A stretch of DNA of 64,000 nucleotides from Dokdonella_A soli (GTDB taxonomy: Bacteria; Pseudomonadota; Gammaproteobacteria; Xanthomonadales; Rhodanobacteraceae), in contig NZ_BAAAEU010000023.1 of assembly GCF_039523175.1 (NCBI RefSeq), positions 124,001 through 188,000 of the forward strand, read 5' to 3'. Each line of letters opens with the position of its first letter. The stretch's first letter is position 1. Below are positions 26,845 to 36,092 of this stretch, piece after piece. The position numbers and the translations under genes are program-made. The notes below the pieces were generated by a model. That model did not search any database. It was not told the DNA's origin and was given only the letters and a program-made list of their open reading frames with translations.

Positions 26845-28422
26845 ATGTTCGACGCCACTCTCGCTCCGGTCCGGCGCGCCCTGCTCAGCGTTTCCGACAA
26901 GACCGGCCTGATCGACCTCGCCCGAGGCCTCGACGCCCTCGGCGTCGCGCTGATCTCGACCGGCGGCACCGCCAAGGCGCTGCGCGAGGCCGGCCTGCCG
27001 GTGACCGACGTGGCCACGCTGACCGGCTTTCCGGAAATCATGGACGGCCGCGTCAAGACACTGCATCCGATCGTCCATGGCGGCCTGCTCGGCCGGCGTG
27101 GCACCGACGATGCGGTGATGGCGAGCCATGGCATCGCGCCGATCGATCTGCTCGTCGTCAACCTGTATCCGTTCGAACAGGTGACGGCGGCCCCGGACTG
27201 CACGCTGGCCGACGCGATCGAGAACATCGATATCGGCGGCCCCGCGATGCTGCGCGCAGCCGCCAAGAATCACGAACATGTCGCGGTCGCGGTCGATCCG
27301 ACCGACTACGCGGAAGTGCTCGAGGCGCTCGCGCATGGCGGCACGTCGATCGGGTTGCGACGCCGGCTCGCGGCGAAAACCTATGCGCACACCTCGCGCT
27401 ATGACGGCCTCGTCGCGACCTGGCTCGGCACCCACGGCGACGTGGAAAAACCCGAGGCATTCGCGCCGAGCCTGCGCCTCGCGTTCGAGTGCAAGCAGTC
27501 CTTGCGCTACGGCGAGAACCCGCATCAGGGCGCCGCGCTATACGTCGAGCAGAACCTGCCGCGCGGCACCGTCGCCGGTGCCCGCGTGCTCGCCGGCAAG
27601 GAACTCTCCTACAACAACATCGCCGATGCCGATGCCGCGCTCGAGTGCGTCAAGGCATTCCGCAAGACGCCGGCCTGCGTGATCGTCAAGCACGCGAACC
27701 CGTGTGGCGTCGCGCTCGGCACGGACCTCGCACAAGCCTATGAACGCGCCTATGCCTGCGACCCGGTATCGGCGTTCGGCGGCATCATCGCGTTCAACCA
27801 CACGCTCGACGCGGCGACCGCGAAAAGTATTCTCGCGCGCCAATTCGTCGAGGTGATCGTCGCGCCAGAATTCGACAAGGACGCGATCGCCGCGATTGCC
27901 GCGAAGCCCAACGTGCGCGTGCTGGCCACCGGCGAGTGGGACGAGCTGCCGCCGCCGGCGTTCGACTACAAGCGCATCGCCGGCGGCCTGCTCGTGCAGG
28001 ATGCCGACCGCGACACGCTGCTGCTGTCCGACCTCAAGGTGGTGTCCAAGCGCGCGCCCGACGCCGCCGAACTGCATGACCTGCTGTTCGCCTGGCACGT
28101 CGCGATGTTCGTGAAGTCGAACGCGATCGTGTACGCGCGCGGAGGCCGCACCATCGGCATCGGCGCCGGCCAGATGAGCCGCGTGATCAGCGCGAAGATC
28201 GCCGCGATCAAGGCCGCCGAGGCGAAGCTCGAGGTGCCCGGCAGCGTGATGGCCTCGGACGCATTCTTCCCGTTCCGCGACGGCATCGACGCGGCGGCGC
28301 AGGCCGGCATCCGCGCAGTGATCCAACCCGGCGGCTCGATGCGCGACGCCGAGGTGATCGCCGCGGCGGACGAGCACGGCATGGCGATGGTGTTCACGGG
28401 CGTGCGGCATTTCCGTCACTGA
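26845..28422 (+). CDS. purH: Bifunctional AICAR formyltransferase / IMP cyclohydrolase
   Basis: A 525-residue protein (E. coli: 529). It performs the last two steps of IMP synthesis: formylation of AICAR with 10-formyl-THF, and ring closure. The N-terminal cyclohydrolase (MGS-like) domain shows ALLSVSDKTGLIDLARGLDA and ISTGGTAKALREAG. The transformylase domain contains the catalytic KHANPCG motif, RYGENPHQGAALYVE and a C-terminal SDAFFPFRDGIDAAAQAGI. A consensus -10 element lies just upstream. purD follows after a REP-like repeat, making a purH-purD pair as in many proteobacteria. Confidence 0.97.
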   Translation: MFDATLAPVRRALLSVSDKTGLIDLARGLDALGVALISTGGTAKALREAGLPVTDVATLTGFPEIMDGRVKTLHPIVHGGLLGRRGTDDAVMASHGIAPIDLLVVNLYPFEQVTAAPDCTLADAIENIDIGGPAMLRAAAKNHEHVAVAVDPTDYAEVLEALAHGGTSIGLRRRLAAKTYAHTSRYDGLVATWLGTHGDVEKPEAFAPSLRLAFECKQSLRYGENPHQGAALYVEQNLPRGTVAGARVLAGKELSYNNIADADAALECVKAFRKTPACVIVKHANPCGVALGTDLAQAYERAYACDPVSAFGGIIAFNHTLDAATAKSILARQFVEVIVAPEFDKDAIAAIAAKPNVRVLATGEWDELPPPAFDYKRIAGGLLVQDADRDTLLLSDLKVVSKRAPDAAELHDLLFAWHVAMFVKSNAIVYARGGRTIGIGAGQMSRVISAKIAAIKAAEAKLEVPGSVMASDAFFPFRDGIDAAAQAGIRAVIQPGGSMRDAEVIAAADEHGMAMVFTGVRHFRH

Positions 28423-28517
28423 AGCGCAGCTTCGCTGGAAACGCTGTTTTCGCCCTTCCTGGCAGCAGGACCCCAGCCATTCCTGCCCAAGATGATGATG
28501 AACGTGCATTTCTCTTC

Positions 28518-28598
28518 GTAGGAGCGGCTTCAGCCGCGATGCTTTTCGTCGAGCGCCACAGAATGAAGCGAGAGCATCGCGGCTGAAGCCGCTCCTAC
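28518..28598. repeat. REP-like inverted repeat, copy 3 (purH-purD gap)
   Basis: The same 25-base arms as the two copies in dsbD, at 28518-28542 and 28574-28598, with a 31-base centre. The centre shares cgtcgagcgc with dsbD copy 2. This copy is intergenic, 96 bases after the purH stop and 35 bases before the purD start. Confidence 0.92.
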
Positions 28599-28632
28599 AG
28601 AAGAAGGCACCCTTGAACTCGACGAGGTGAGG

Positions 28633-29916
28633 ATGAAGGTTCTGGTCATCGGTTCCGGTGGTCGCGAGCATGCGCTCGCGTGGAAACTCAAACAGTCGCC
28701 ACGGGTGAGCGAAGTCATCGTCGCGCCCGGCAACGCCGGCACCGCGCGCGAGACCGGCGTGCGCAACGCGGATGTCGCGGTCACCGACATCGACGGCCTG
28801 CTGACGCTCGCGGTCGACGAGGACATCGCGTTGACCGTGGTCGGCCCCGAAGCCGCACTGGTCATCGGCGTGGTCGACCGCTTCCGCGCAGCCGGATTGC
28901 GCTGCTTCGGTCCGGGCCGGATCGCTGCACAGCTTGAGGGCTCGAAGGCGTTCGCCAAGAACTTCCTCGCCCGCCACAACATCCCGACCGCACGCTATGC
29001 GGTGTTCACCGAACTCGCGCCCGCGCTGGCATACGTGCGCAAGCACGGCGCACCGATCGTGATCAAGGCCGACGGCCTCGCCGCCGGCAAGGGCGTGGTC
29101 GTCGCACTGACGCTCGCCGACGCCGAGCAGACGCTGCACGACATGCTCGGCGCGCATTCACTCGGCGAGGCCTCGGCGCGTGTCGTGATCGAGGAATTCC
29201 TCGACGGCGAGGAGGCCAGCTACATCGTGATGAGCGACGGCCGTCACGTGTTGCCGCTCGCGACCAGCCAGGACCACAAACGCCGCGACGAAGGCGACCT
29301 CGGCCCCAACACCGGTGGCATGGGCGCGTATTCGCCGGCGCCGGTGGTCACGCCGGCGGTCGAACAGCGCATCCTCGACGAGGTGATCCGTCCGACCATC
29401 GCCGGCATGGCCGCGGAAGGTGCGCCGTTCACCGGTTTCCTCTACGCGGGGCTGATGATCGACAAGAGCGGTGCGCCGAAGGTCATCGAGTTCAACGCGC
29501 GCCTCGGCGATCCGGAGACGCAACCGATCATGCTGCGCCTCAAGTCCGATCTCATCGATCTGATCGAAACCGCGCTGGATGGCCGTCTCGATGGAGAGAC
29601 GGCCGAATGGGATCCGCGCCCCGCGCTTGGCGTCGTGGTGGCTGCGGCCGGTTATCCCGGCAAGGTACGCAGTGGCGACGTGATCGACGGACTGGATGCG
29701 GACACCGGCACGGACGCAAAGGTATTCCATGCCGGCACGCGCCTGGACGCCGAGGAGCGCGTCGTCACCGCCGGCGGTCGCGTGCTCGCGGTCTGTGCGC
29801 TGGGCGACGACATCGGTGCGGCACGTGAACGCGCCTACGCGGTCGCACGCGGCATCCGTTTCGACGGCGCGTTCTTCCGCCGTGACATCGGCCACCGCGC
29901 CTTGCGCGCGCGCTGA
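28633..29916 (+). CDS. purD: Phosphoribosylamine-glycine ligase (GAR synthetase)
   Basis: 427 residues from ATG 28633, with GAGG five bases upstream; a GTG at 28627 would add two residues. It joins glycine to phosphoribosylamine with ATP in purine synthesis. The N-terminal MKVLVIGSGGREHALAWKL is diagnostic, as are the ATP-grasp segments KADGLAAGKGVVVAL, GPNTGGMGAYSPAPV and FNARLGDPETQPIMLRL. It follows purH with a REP-like element between. Length and motifs are normal (E. coli: 429). The next gene is convergent and begins 38 bases after the stop. Confidence 0.97.
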   Translation: MKVLVIGSGGREHALAWKLKQSPRVSEVIVAPGNAGTARETGVRNADVAVTDIDGLLTLAVDEDIALTVVGPEAALVIGVVDRFRAAGLRCFGPGRIAAQLEGSKAFAKNFLARHNIPTARYAVFTELAPALAYVRKHGAPIVIKADGLAAGKGVVVALTLADAEQTLHDMLGAHSLGEASARVVIEEFLDGEEASYIVMSDGRHVLPLATSQDHKRRDEGDLGPNTGGMGAYSPAPVVTPAVEQRILDEVIRPTIAGMAAEGAPFTGFLYAGLMIDKSGAPKVIEFNARLGDPETQPIMLRLKSDLIDLIETALDGRLDGETAEWDPRPALGVVVAAAGYPGKVRSGDVIDGLDADTGTDAKVFHAGTRLDAEERVVTAGGRVLAVCALGDDIGAARERAYAVARGIRFDGAFFRRDIGHRALRAR

Positions 29917-29954
29917 GCGCCGCCGCCGGAATCGCGGCGGCGCCCGTCACTGCG

Positions 29955-31622
29955 TTACTTCTTCGGCGCCGCCGCGGCGGGCGCCGGTTTCAGATCGGGC
30001 GCGAGCCGGCTCGGATGGAACACCGCCGCGCTCGCCGGCCACGGCAGGTCCGGCAGCTTGTGCGCCTGGAACTGCTGCAGGAACTCGCGATAGCCCGGCA
30101 GGGCCTCCTTCATGCCGTTGCGCACGAGGATGAACATCGCCGCCTGCTGGATCTTGACCGCCTCGTCCCACTTTCCGGCGGCGGCCAGCGCCAGCGCATA
30201 GGCCTCCGAGACCGGCGCGGCCGGGTTGTCGCGATAGAGCTTGCCGCCGACCTCGAGCGCGCCGCGCTTCTGGTCCGCGCTCGCCGCAGGGCACGTGCTG
30301 GCGAGTCGCACGAACAGTTGCAGCAGGAAATTGTTGTTCGCATCCTTGGCGAGCACGTCGCTCACGTCCCTGATCGCGGCGACGCACTTGCCGGCGATGA
30401 CATCGGCCGCAGCGAGCAGGGTCCAGGCTTCCGCATTGCCGATATCGAACTGCACGAGCGCGCGATATTGCGCGATCGCCTCATCCTTGTGTCCGGTACG
30501 CATCAGCAGCGATCCGAGGAACACGCGTGGCTCGGCGAGCTTCGGATCCGCGCGGATCGCCTCTTCGTACGCGCGCTGCGCACCGCTGTCGTCGGCGCTC
30601 ATTTCGAGCGCGACACCCTCGCTGAGGCGTGCCAGCGCATTGCCCGAATCGGCGGCGACGGCTGCCGTCGCGCGCGATTTCGCCGCGCCGAGGTTGCCTG
30701 ACGCCGCCTCGACGCGAGCATAGAACGCGAGCAGCGTCGAGTCGTTCGGATGCAACTTGAGCGCGCTGTCGAGTTCGCGCCGCGCGGCATCGTACTGGCG
30801 CAGCGCGAGCAGGGATGCCGCGTCGCGCACGTGGTTCGTCAGCGGATCCTCGGCCGCCGCCGCAGGCGCCTCCGCTCCGGACTGCGCGAGCATGCCCTGA
30901 CCGAGCGGATCGCTCAGCGAGACGGCCACGTCGGCGGCCTTCGCGCGCGCCTCCGCGGACGCCTTCGCGTTGCCGGCGCCGGCCTGCGCATCGGCGAGCG
31001 TCGCGTACAGGCGGGTCGCGTTCGGGTCGAGCGCGAGCGCGCGCTGGGTCTGGTCGACCGCCTCGGCATAGCGCTTCTGTTTCAATGCGATCTCACCAAG
31101 CAGGGCATAGGCGGCCGGCTGGTCGGTGTGCTGCGCTGCATACTCCGCGAGCAGCGAGCGCGCGCCCTCCAGGTCGCCGTTGTCGAACTTGGACCGTGCA
31201 ACCGCGATACGGATCGGCAGGTAGTCCTTGTCGAGCTGGAACGCGATGTCGAAATAGTTCTGGGCGACTGCGTTCTGCTTCTGCATGCGTGCCAGGATCC
31301 CCTGCGCATAGACCCAGCGCCCGTCCTTCGGCGAGAGCTGCGCCGCATCCTCGAGCGCAACCGAGGCCGCATCGTAGAAACCCATGCGCGCGTAGGCTGC
31401 GCCCATCAGCGCGTAGGCCTCGGCCAGGGGATCGCCGACCAGCTTCTGCTTGACGCGCTCGAATTCATTGCGCGTCTTGTTCAGCTCCTCGGCGCGCGCA
31501 GGTGCCAGCTTCGAGGTATCCGGAGTCGGAACCGGCCTGATCAGCGCCTCGGCATGCAGGTGCGGCGCGGCGAGGGCCAGGGCGGCCGTGAAAACGAGCG
31601 GGGAAAAGGAGCGGATGGGCAT
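29955..31622 (-). CDS. Secreted tetratricopeptide-repeat protein
   Basis: A 555-residue protein. The signal peptide (SFSPLVFTAALALAAPHLHA, residues 5-24) indicates export to the periplasm. The rest consists of 34-residue TPR units, such as AYALMGAAYARMGFYDAASV, AYALLGEIALKQKRYAEAVD and ARVEAASGNLGAAKSRATAA, with a lysine-proline-rich end. TPR arrays mediate protein-protein contacts, and the partner is unknown. It shows features of PEP-CTERM-associated TPR lipoproteins or outer-membrane assembly factors, but there is no lipobox and no diagnostic domain. The gene is convergent with purD and divergent from the MFS-acyltransferase gene, so it is probably monocistronic. Confidence 0.8.
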   Translation of the reverse strand: MPIRSFSPLVFTAALALAAPHLHAEALIRPVPTPDTSKLAPARAEELNKTRNEFERVKQKLVGDPLAEAYALMGAAYARMGFYDAASVALEDAAQLSPKDGRWVYAQGILARMQKQNAVAQNYFDIAFQLDKDYLPIRIAVARSKFDNGDLEGARSLLAEYAAQHTDQPAAYALLGEIALKQKRYAEAVDQTQRALALDPNATRLYATLADAQAGAGNAKASAEARAKAADVAVSLSDPLGQGMLAQSGAEAPAAAAEDPLTNHVRDAASLLALRQYDAARRELDSALKLHPNDSTLLAFYARVEAASGNLGAAKSRATAAVAADSGNALARLSEGVALEMSADDSGAQRAYEEAIRADPKLAEPRVFLGSLLMRTGHKDEAIAQYRALVQFDIGNAEAWTLLAAADVIAGKCVAAIRDVSDVLAKDANNNFLLQLFVRLASTCPAASADQKRGALEVGGKLYRDNPAAPVSEAYALALAAAGKWDEAVKIQQAAMFILVRNGMKEALPGYREFLQQFQAHKLPDLPWPASAAVFHPSRLAPDLKPAPAAAAPKK

Positions 31623-31777
31623 TCGGGCGACAATCGATGGAGTGCGGACAAGGCGCGCAGTGTAACCGCTCGCCCCGGACGCCGGCTGCGACCCGTCCGC
31701 GAGCCGGAAGTTCGGCCGCCGGATCCACAGGGGCGGCCTGTCCTGCTAGATTCCAGCCATCCCCGCAAAGGCGTCTT

Positions 31778-33661
31778 ATGAGCGGCTCCAGCCAGTTCGA
31801 CCTGCTGCGCACACGGCGTTTCGCGCCCTTCTTCGCGACCCAGGCGCTGGGCGCGTTCAACGACAATGCATTCCGCCAGGCGATGGTCGTGCTGGTCGCA
31901 TTCCACCTCGGCCTCAGCGACGCCGCCGTCGGCTTCTATTCGAACCTTGCACCGGCATTGTTCATCCTGCCGTTCTTCCTGTTCTCGGCCAGCGCAGGCC
32001 AGCTCGCTGAGAAGTTCGAGAAGACGCGCCTGATCCGCTACGTGAAGCTGTTCGAGATCGCCGCGATGGCGCTCGCCGCGTACGCGTTCCACGCGCACAA
32101 CGTGCCGCTGCTGTTGACCGTGCTGGTCATGATGGGCCTGCATTCGACCCTGTTCGGACCGATCAAGTATTCGATCCTGCCGCAGGCCCTGAAACCCGAG
32201 GAGCTCGTCGGCGGCAACGGCCTGGTCGAGATGGGCACCTCGCTGGCGATCCTGTTCGGCATGATCGCCGGCGGTTCGCTGATGGCGCTGGCCGCTGTCG
32301 GGCCGACTGCGGCCTCGTGTCTGGTGATCGGCATCGCGATCATCGGCTACCTGGTCAGCCGCGCGATTCCACCGGCTCCGGCGACCGCGCCGGGCCTCGT
32401 CTTCAACTGGAACCCGTTCACCGAAACCGTGCGCGTGCTCGGTTTCGTCACCAAGAACCGTACCGTGTTCAACTCGGTGCTCGGCATCTCCTGGTTCTGG
32501 TTCTTCGGCGGCGTGTTCACCGCGCAGCTGCCGAACTACACGAAGCTGTTCCTCGGCGGCAACGAGTCGGTCGCGATCCTCGTGCTCGCGCTGTTCTCGA
32601 TCGGCGTCGGTGTCGGTTCGCTGCTGTGCGAGCGCCTGTCCGGGCACAAGGTCGAGATCGGCCTGGTCCCGTTCGGCTCGATCGGGCTCAGCCTGTTCGG
32701 CATCGATCTGTATTTCGCACGCCCGGAGCTGGCGACCGCACACGGGTTGAGCGCGTTCGCGTTCCTCGTCGCGCCGGGCAGCTGGCGCATCGCGCTCGAC
32801 ATGACCCTGCTCGGCGTGTTCGCCGGCTTCTACATCGTGCCGCTGTTCGCACTGGTGCAGAGCCGCGCCGAGCGCAGCGAGCTGTCGCGCGTGATCGCCG
32901 GCAACAACATCCTCAACGCGCTGTTCATGGTCGCCGCGGCCGCACTCGGTATCGGCCTGACGGCGCTCGGATGGTCGATTCCGCAGATCTTCCTGACCGT
33001 CGCCGTGCTGAACGCATTGGTCGCGATCTACATCTACACGCTGGTGCCGGAATTCCTGATGCGTTTCCTCAGCTGGATCCTGGTCAGCACGCTGTATCGG
33101 ATCAAGGTCGAGGGGCTCGAACGGATTCCCGATGAGGGGCCGGCCCTGCTCGTCTGCAACCACGTCAGCTACATGGACGCGCTGATCGTCGGCGGCGTGG
33201 TGCGCCGGCCGGTGCGCTTCGTGATGTACTACAAGATCTTCAACATCCCGGTGCTGCGCTTCATCTTCCGCACCGCGAAGGCGATCCCGATCGCCGGCCA
33301 TAAGGAGGATCCGGCGCTGCTCGATCGTGCATTCGATGAAGTCGATCGTGCACTCGCCGATGGCGAACTGGTCTGCCTCTTTCCCGAGGGGGGCCTGAGC
33401 CGCGACGGCGAGATCGCACCGTTCCGTTCGGGCGTCGAGCAGATCCTCGCGCGACGGCGGGTTCCTGTCGTTCCGCTCGCGCTGCGCGGGCTCTGGGGCT
33501 CGGTATTCAGCCGTCGCGATTCCGCGCTCGGCCGCTCGCGCCTGCCGCGCCGCTTCTGGTCGCATATCGCACTCGCGGTCGGCGCACCGGTGCCGGCTGC
33601 GCAGGCCGACGCGACGACACTCGAACAGCGGGTCCGCGAATTGCGCGGAAGCTGGGCCTGA
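31778..33661 (+). CDS. MFS transporter fused to 1-acyl-glycerol-3-phosphate acyltransferase (LplT-PlsC type)
   Basis: 627 residues from ATG 31778 (MSGSSQFDLLRTRRFAPFFA). Residues 1-420 are a 12-helix MFS domain resembling the lysophospholipid flippase LplT (FNDNAFRQAMVVLVAFHLG). Residues 440-620 are a PlsC-type acyltransferase with the HX4D motif at H462-D467 (NHVSYMDAL) and FPEGGLSRDGE near P536-E537. The fusion suggests inward flipping of lysophospholipid coupled to re-acylation. Larger relatives also carry an acyl-ACP synthetase (Aas) domain, which is absent here, so acyl-ACP or acyl-CoA must come from elsewhere. The adjacent MGDG-synthase-like glycosyltransferase, 64 bases downstream on the same strand, supports a role in membrane lipid remodelling. 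Confidence 0.87.
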   Translation: MSGSSQFDLLRTRRFAPFFATQALGAFNDNAFRQAMVVLVAFHLGLSDAAVGFYSNLAPALFILPFFLFSASAGQLAEKFEKTRLIRYVKLFEIAAMALAAYAFHAHNVPLLLTVLVMMGLHSTLFGPIKYSILPQALKPEELVGGNGLVEMGTSLAILFGMIAGGSLMALAAVGPTAASCLVIGIAIIGYLVSRAIPPAPATAPGLVFNWNPFTETVRVLGFVTKNRTVFNSVLGISWFWFFGGVFTAQLPNYTKLFLGGNESVAILVLALFSIGVGVGSLLCERLSGHKVEIGLVPFGSIGLSLFGIDLYFARPELATAHGLSAFAFLVAPGSWRIALDMTLLGVFAGFYIVPLFALVQSRAERSELSRVIAGNNILNALFMVAAAALGIGLTALGWSIPQIFLTVAVLNALVAIYIYTLVPEFLMRFLSWILVSTLYRIKVEGLERIPDEGPALLVCNHVSYMDALIVGGVVRRPVRFVMYYKIFNIPVLRFIFRTAKAIPIAGHKEDPALLDRAFDEVDRALADGELVCLFPEGGLSRDGEIAPFRSGVEQILARRRVPVVPLALRGLWGSVFSRRDSALGRSRLPRRFWSHIALAVGAPVPAAQADATTLEQRVRELRGSWA

Positions 33662-33725
33662 GCAGTTTCCCTCCCCGGATCCACTTCCCGGCCATTCGCT
33701 GGCCGGGATGACGATGGAGCTCACG

Positions 33726-34862
33726 ATGACCCAACCGTTCCGCCTCCTGGTGCTCAGCGTCTCCGCCGGGGCCGGCCACGTGCGTGCGGCCGAGGCGCTG
33801 CGCGTCGGCGCCGAAACCGGATTCGACGCCGAAGCATTGCACCTCGACGTGATGGACCATGTCGCACCGGCCTTCCGCGCGCTCTACACCGACGCCTACC
33901 TGAAGTTGGTCGAGCACTCGCCGGCGGCATGGGCCATGTTGTACCGGATCATGGATCGCACCCCGCCGAGCGCACCACTGGCACGCCTGCGCCGCGCGAT
34001 CGAGCGGCTCAATACGCTGGCTCTGCGCAAGGCGATCGCCGCGTTCGCGCCGGACGCGGTGATCTGCACGCACTTCCTGCCGGCCGAACTGCTGATGCGC
34101 GAGCGCAGCCGCCGGCGGCTCGCGTGTCCTGTGTACGTGGTCGTCACCGATTTCGACCTGCACGGCATGTGGGTCGTACCGGACATGGCCGGCTATTTCG
34201 CGGCCAGCGACGAGGTCGCGTTCCGCATGCAGGCGCGCGGCATCGAGGCGGCGCAGATCCACACGACCGGCATTCCGATCATGCCGGCGTTCGCGATCGC
34301 GCACGATCGCGCAGCATGCGCCACCGAATTCGGGATCGACGCGCAACGCCGCACGATCCTGCTGATGGGCGGCGGCGCCGGCTTGGGCGGGCTCGACGAG
34401 GTCGCGGAGCGACTGCTCGCACAGGAGGCGGATTTCCAGCTGATCGCACTGGCCGGGCGCAACGCGAAGATGCTCGAGAAGCTGCGCGGACTCGCGGCGC
34501 GGCATCCGCAGCGCCTGATCGCGCAGGGCTTCACCGACCGCGTCGAACGCCTGATGACCGCCAGCGATCTGGTCGTCACCAAGCCGGGCGGTCTGACCAC
34601 GTCGGAATGTCTCGCGCTCGGCCGGCCGATGATCGTGCACGCGCCGATCCCGGGCCAGGAGGAACGCAACTGCGACTACCTGCTCGAACAAGGCGCCGCG
34701 CTGAAAGCAGTCGATGCGACCGCGCTCGACTATCGCGTGCGCGAACTCATGGCGCAGCCGCAGCGCATGGCCACGCTGGCACAACGCGCGCACGCGCTCG
34801 GGCGGCCGCATGCGGCGCGCGATGTGCTGCGCATCGTGACCGGCGAGACCGGGAGGCGGTGA
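33726..34862 (+). CDS. MGDG-synthase/UgtP-like glycolipid glycosyltransferase (GT28 type)
   Basis: 378 residues from ATG 33726, chosen because GGAG lies 6 bases upstream; in-frame ATGs at 33708 and 33714 add four to six residues. The N-terminal acceptor domain begins LLVLSVSAGAGHVRAAEALR with CTHFLPAELLMRER, as in MGDG synthases. The C-terminal nucleotide-sugar domain has LLMGGGAGLGGLDEVAERL and the donor-binding TKPGGLTTSECLALGRPMI. Relatives transfer galactose or glucose from UDP-sugars to diacylglycerol at the membrane surface. Together with the upstream flippase-acyltransferase it hints at glycolipid synthesis, as some bacteria do under phosphate limitation. No Pho box was recognised. Confidence 0.8.
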   Translation: MTQPFRLLVLSVSAGAGHVRAAEALRVGAETGFDAEALHLDVMDHVAPAFRALYTDAYLKLVEHSPAAWAMLYRIMDRTPPSAPLARLRRAIERLNTLALRKAIAAFAPDAVICTHFLPAELLMRERSRRRLACPVYVVVTDFDLHGMWVVPDMAGYFAASDEVAFRMQARGIEAAQIHTTGIPIMPAFAIAHDRAACATEFGIDAQRRTILLMGGGAGLGGLDEVAERLLAQEADFQLIALAGRNAKMLEKLRGLAARHPQRLIAQGFTDRVERLMTASDLVVTKPGGLTTSECLALGRPMIVHAPIPGQEERNCDYLLEQGAALKAVDATALDYRVRELMAQPQRMATLAQRAHALGRPHAARDVLRIVTGETGRR

Positions 34863-34873
34863 CGAGCCCTCAT

Positions 34874-35084
34874 CCGTTCGTGCTGAGGTATCGACTACGT
34901 GCGCAGGAGCGCACGAAACGGCGACAAAACGGCAGGGCTGCCGTTTTGCGCAGCGGAGCTGCCCGCAGGGCGAAGCGCACGGTGCGCCGAGTGAACCCGG
35001 CCCAAAGGGCGAGCGCCGGGACGACGCGAGCAACCTCGAACGGCGCCGACGCCCGTTCACCCTTCGATACCTCAGGGCGAACGG
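34874..35084. repeat. Bracketed intergenic element with inverted ends (family 3)
   Basis: Inverted ends ccgttcgtgctgaggtatcg (34874-34893) and ttcgatacctcagggcgaacgg (35063-35084) enclose about 170 bases with a strong internal hairpin. A related arm occurs alone at 6535-6556. The element fills the gap between two convergent genes and encodes nothing recognisable. Confidence 0.7.
34925..34948. terminator. Hairpin, probable bidirectional terminator between convergent genes
   Basis: A perfect 10-base stem caaaacggca (34925-34934) / tgccgttttg (34939-34948) with a 4-base loop. The A-rich and T-rich flanks within the stem give short U tracts on both strands, suiting the convergent glycosyltransferase and ampE genes. 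Confidence 0.65.
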
Positions 35085-35109
35085 AGTGCAGGGTTGACCA
35101 AGGCGTCGG

Positions 35110-36000
35110 CTAGTGCGTCAAGCCGGCCAGCGCGAGCAGCGCGATCACCGCGAGCCAGGCGACGAGAATGCGGCGCAGCACCTTGCGCGCGTCGGCGAGT
35201 TCGACCAGCGGATCGCTGACGTCGGTCGCGTAACCGTCGCCGGCCATGACGTCCGCTTCCACGCCGGCGCGCGCGAGCGCGCCGAGGAAACCGAGATCGA
35301 GCGTGAAATAACCGCGGCCATGCGCGGCGTGATAGTCGCGCCAGGTCTGGATCACCGCATCGAATTCGGAGACCAGCGCGAGTGTCATCGCGACCAGGTG
35401 CGTCGGCGCCCAGTCGAGGATCAGTGCAGTGCGTTCGAGCACGCTGCGCTGGCTCGCCTCGATCTCCGCGGTGAAGGCCGGATGCCGCGCGAGCAACTGC
35501 ACGATGCGATAACCCAGTGCGCCGGCCGGCCCGAGGATCACGAACCAGAACAGTACGCCGAACCAGCGCGACAGCGCGGATGCGAACGTGGCCTCGACCA
35601 GCGGCGCAGCCTCCAGCGGCAGCGTCGCCGTCGCCGGATCGGCACGCAGCGCCTGCGCTGCCGAGTTGCGCCGATCGCTGTCCGGCGCCTTCAGCACCGC
35701 TTCGACGTCGGCATCGAGATCGCGCGGACCCCAGGCGTAGAACAGCACGATCACGCCGAACGCGAATGCCGGCAATCCGAACAGCACGCGGGCCAGCGCA
35801 GCCTGGATCAGCAGGCACGCCACCACGAGCAGCAGCGGCAACAGCACGAGCGGAACGCGCGAGGTGGACGCATCGTCACCCACCCGGGTCCAGCGCGACA
35901 GCCAGACCTTCAGCCATGAGAAATCACGCAGTCGGCTGAGATCAGGCAACGTGTACCCGCTTGCGAGGACCAGCAGGACGGCGAGCAGGGTCTGTGCCAT
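35110..36000 (-). CDS. ampE: AmpE-like inner-membrane protein
   Basis: 296 residues from the ATG at 36000 (MAQTLLAVLLVLASGYTLPD). Upstream in-frame starts at 36024, 36042 and 36060 exist, none with a ribosome-binding site. The protein has several membrane helices (LVLLPLLLVVACLLIQAALA, WFGVLFWFVILGPAGALGYR) and a family core: FYAWGPRDLDADVEAVLKA, then EATFASALSRWFGVLFWF and ILDWAPTHLVAMTLAL. AmpE acts with AmpD in sensing cell-wall turnover linked to AmpC beta-lactamase induction, though its exact role is unclear. ampD is not adjacent here; nudC follows upstream on the same strand. Confidence 0.82.
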   Translation of the reverse strand: MAQTLLAVLLVLASGYTLPDLSRLRDFSWLKVWLSRWTRVGDDASTSRVPLVLLPLLLVVACLLIQAALARVLFGLPAFAFGVIVLFYAWGPRDLDADVEAVLKAPDSDRRNSAAQALRADPATATLPLEAAPLVEATFASALSRWFGVLFWFVILGPAGALGYRIVQLLARHPAFTAEIEASQRSVLERTALILDWAPTHLVAMTLALVSEFDAVIQTWRDYHAAHGRGYFTLDLGFLGALARAGVEADVMAGDGYATDVSDPLVELADARKVLRRILVAWLAVIALLALAGLTH

Positions 36001-36092
36001 GGGCGTGTTCGCGAAGGGACGCATCGTTGCGATACGCGTCATTCTAGCTGACGCGCTCACGGCAGTGGGCTTCGCCAGATGCGAGGCTGCGC

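Noticed and set aside
31541..33724. 727-codon minus-strand frame opposite the MFS-acyltransferase gene
   Set aside because: Its composition (Arg/Glu/His/Gln-rich) is the antisense signature of a membrane-protein gene, and it overlaps two well-supported genes.
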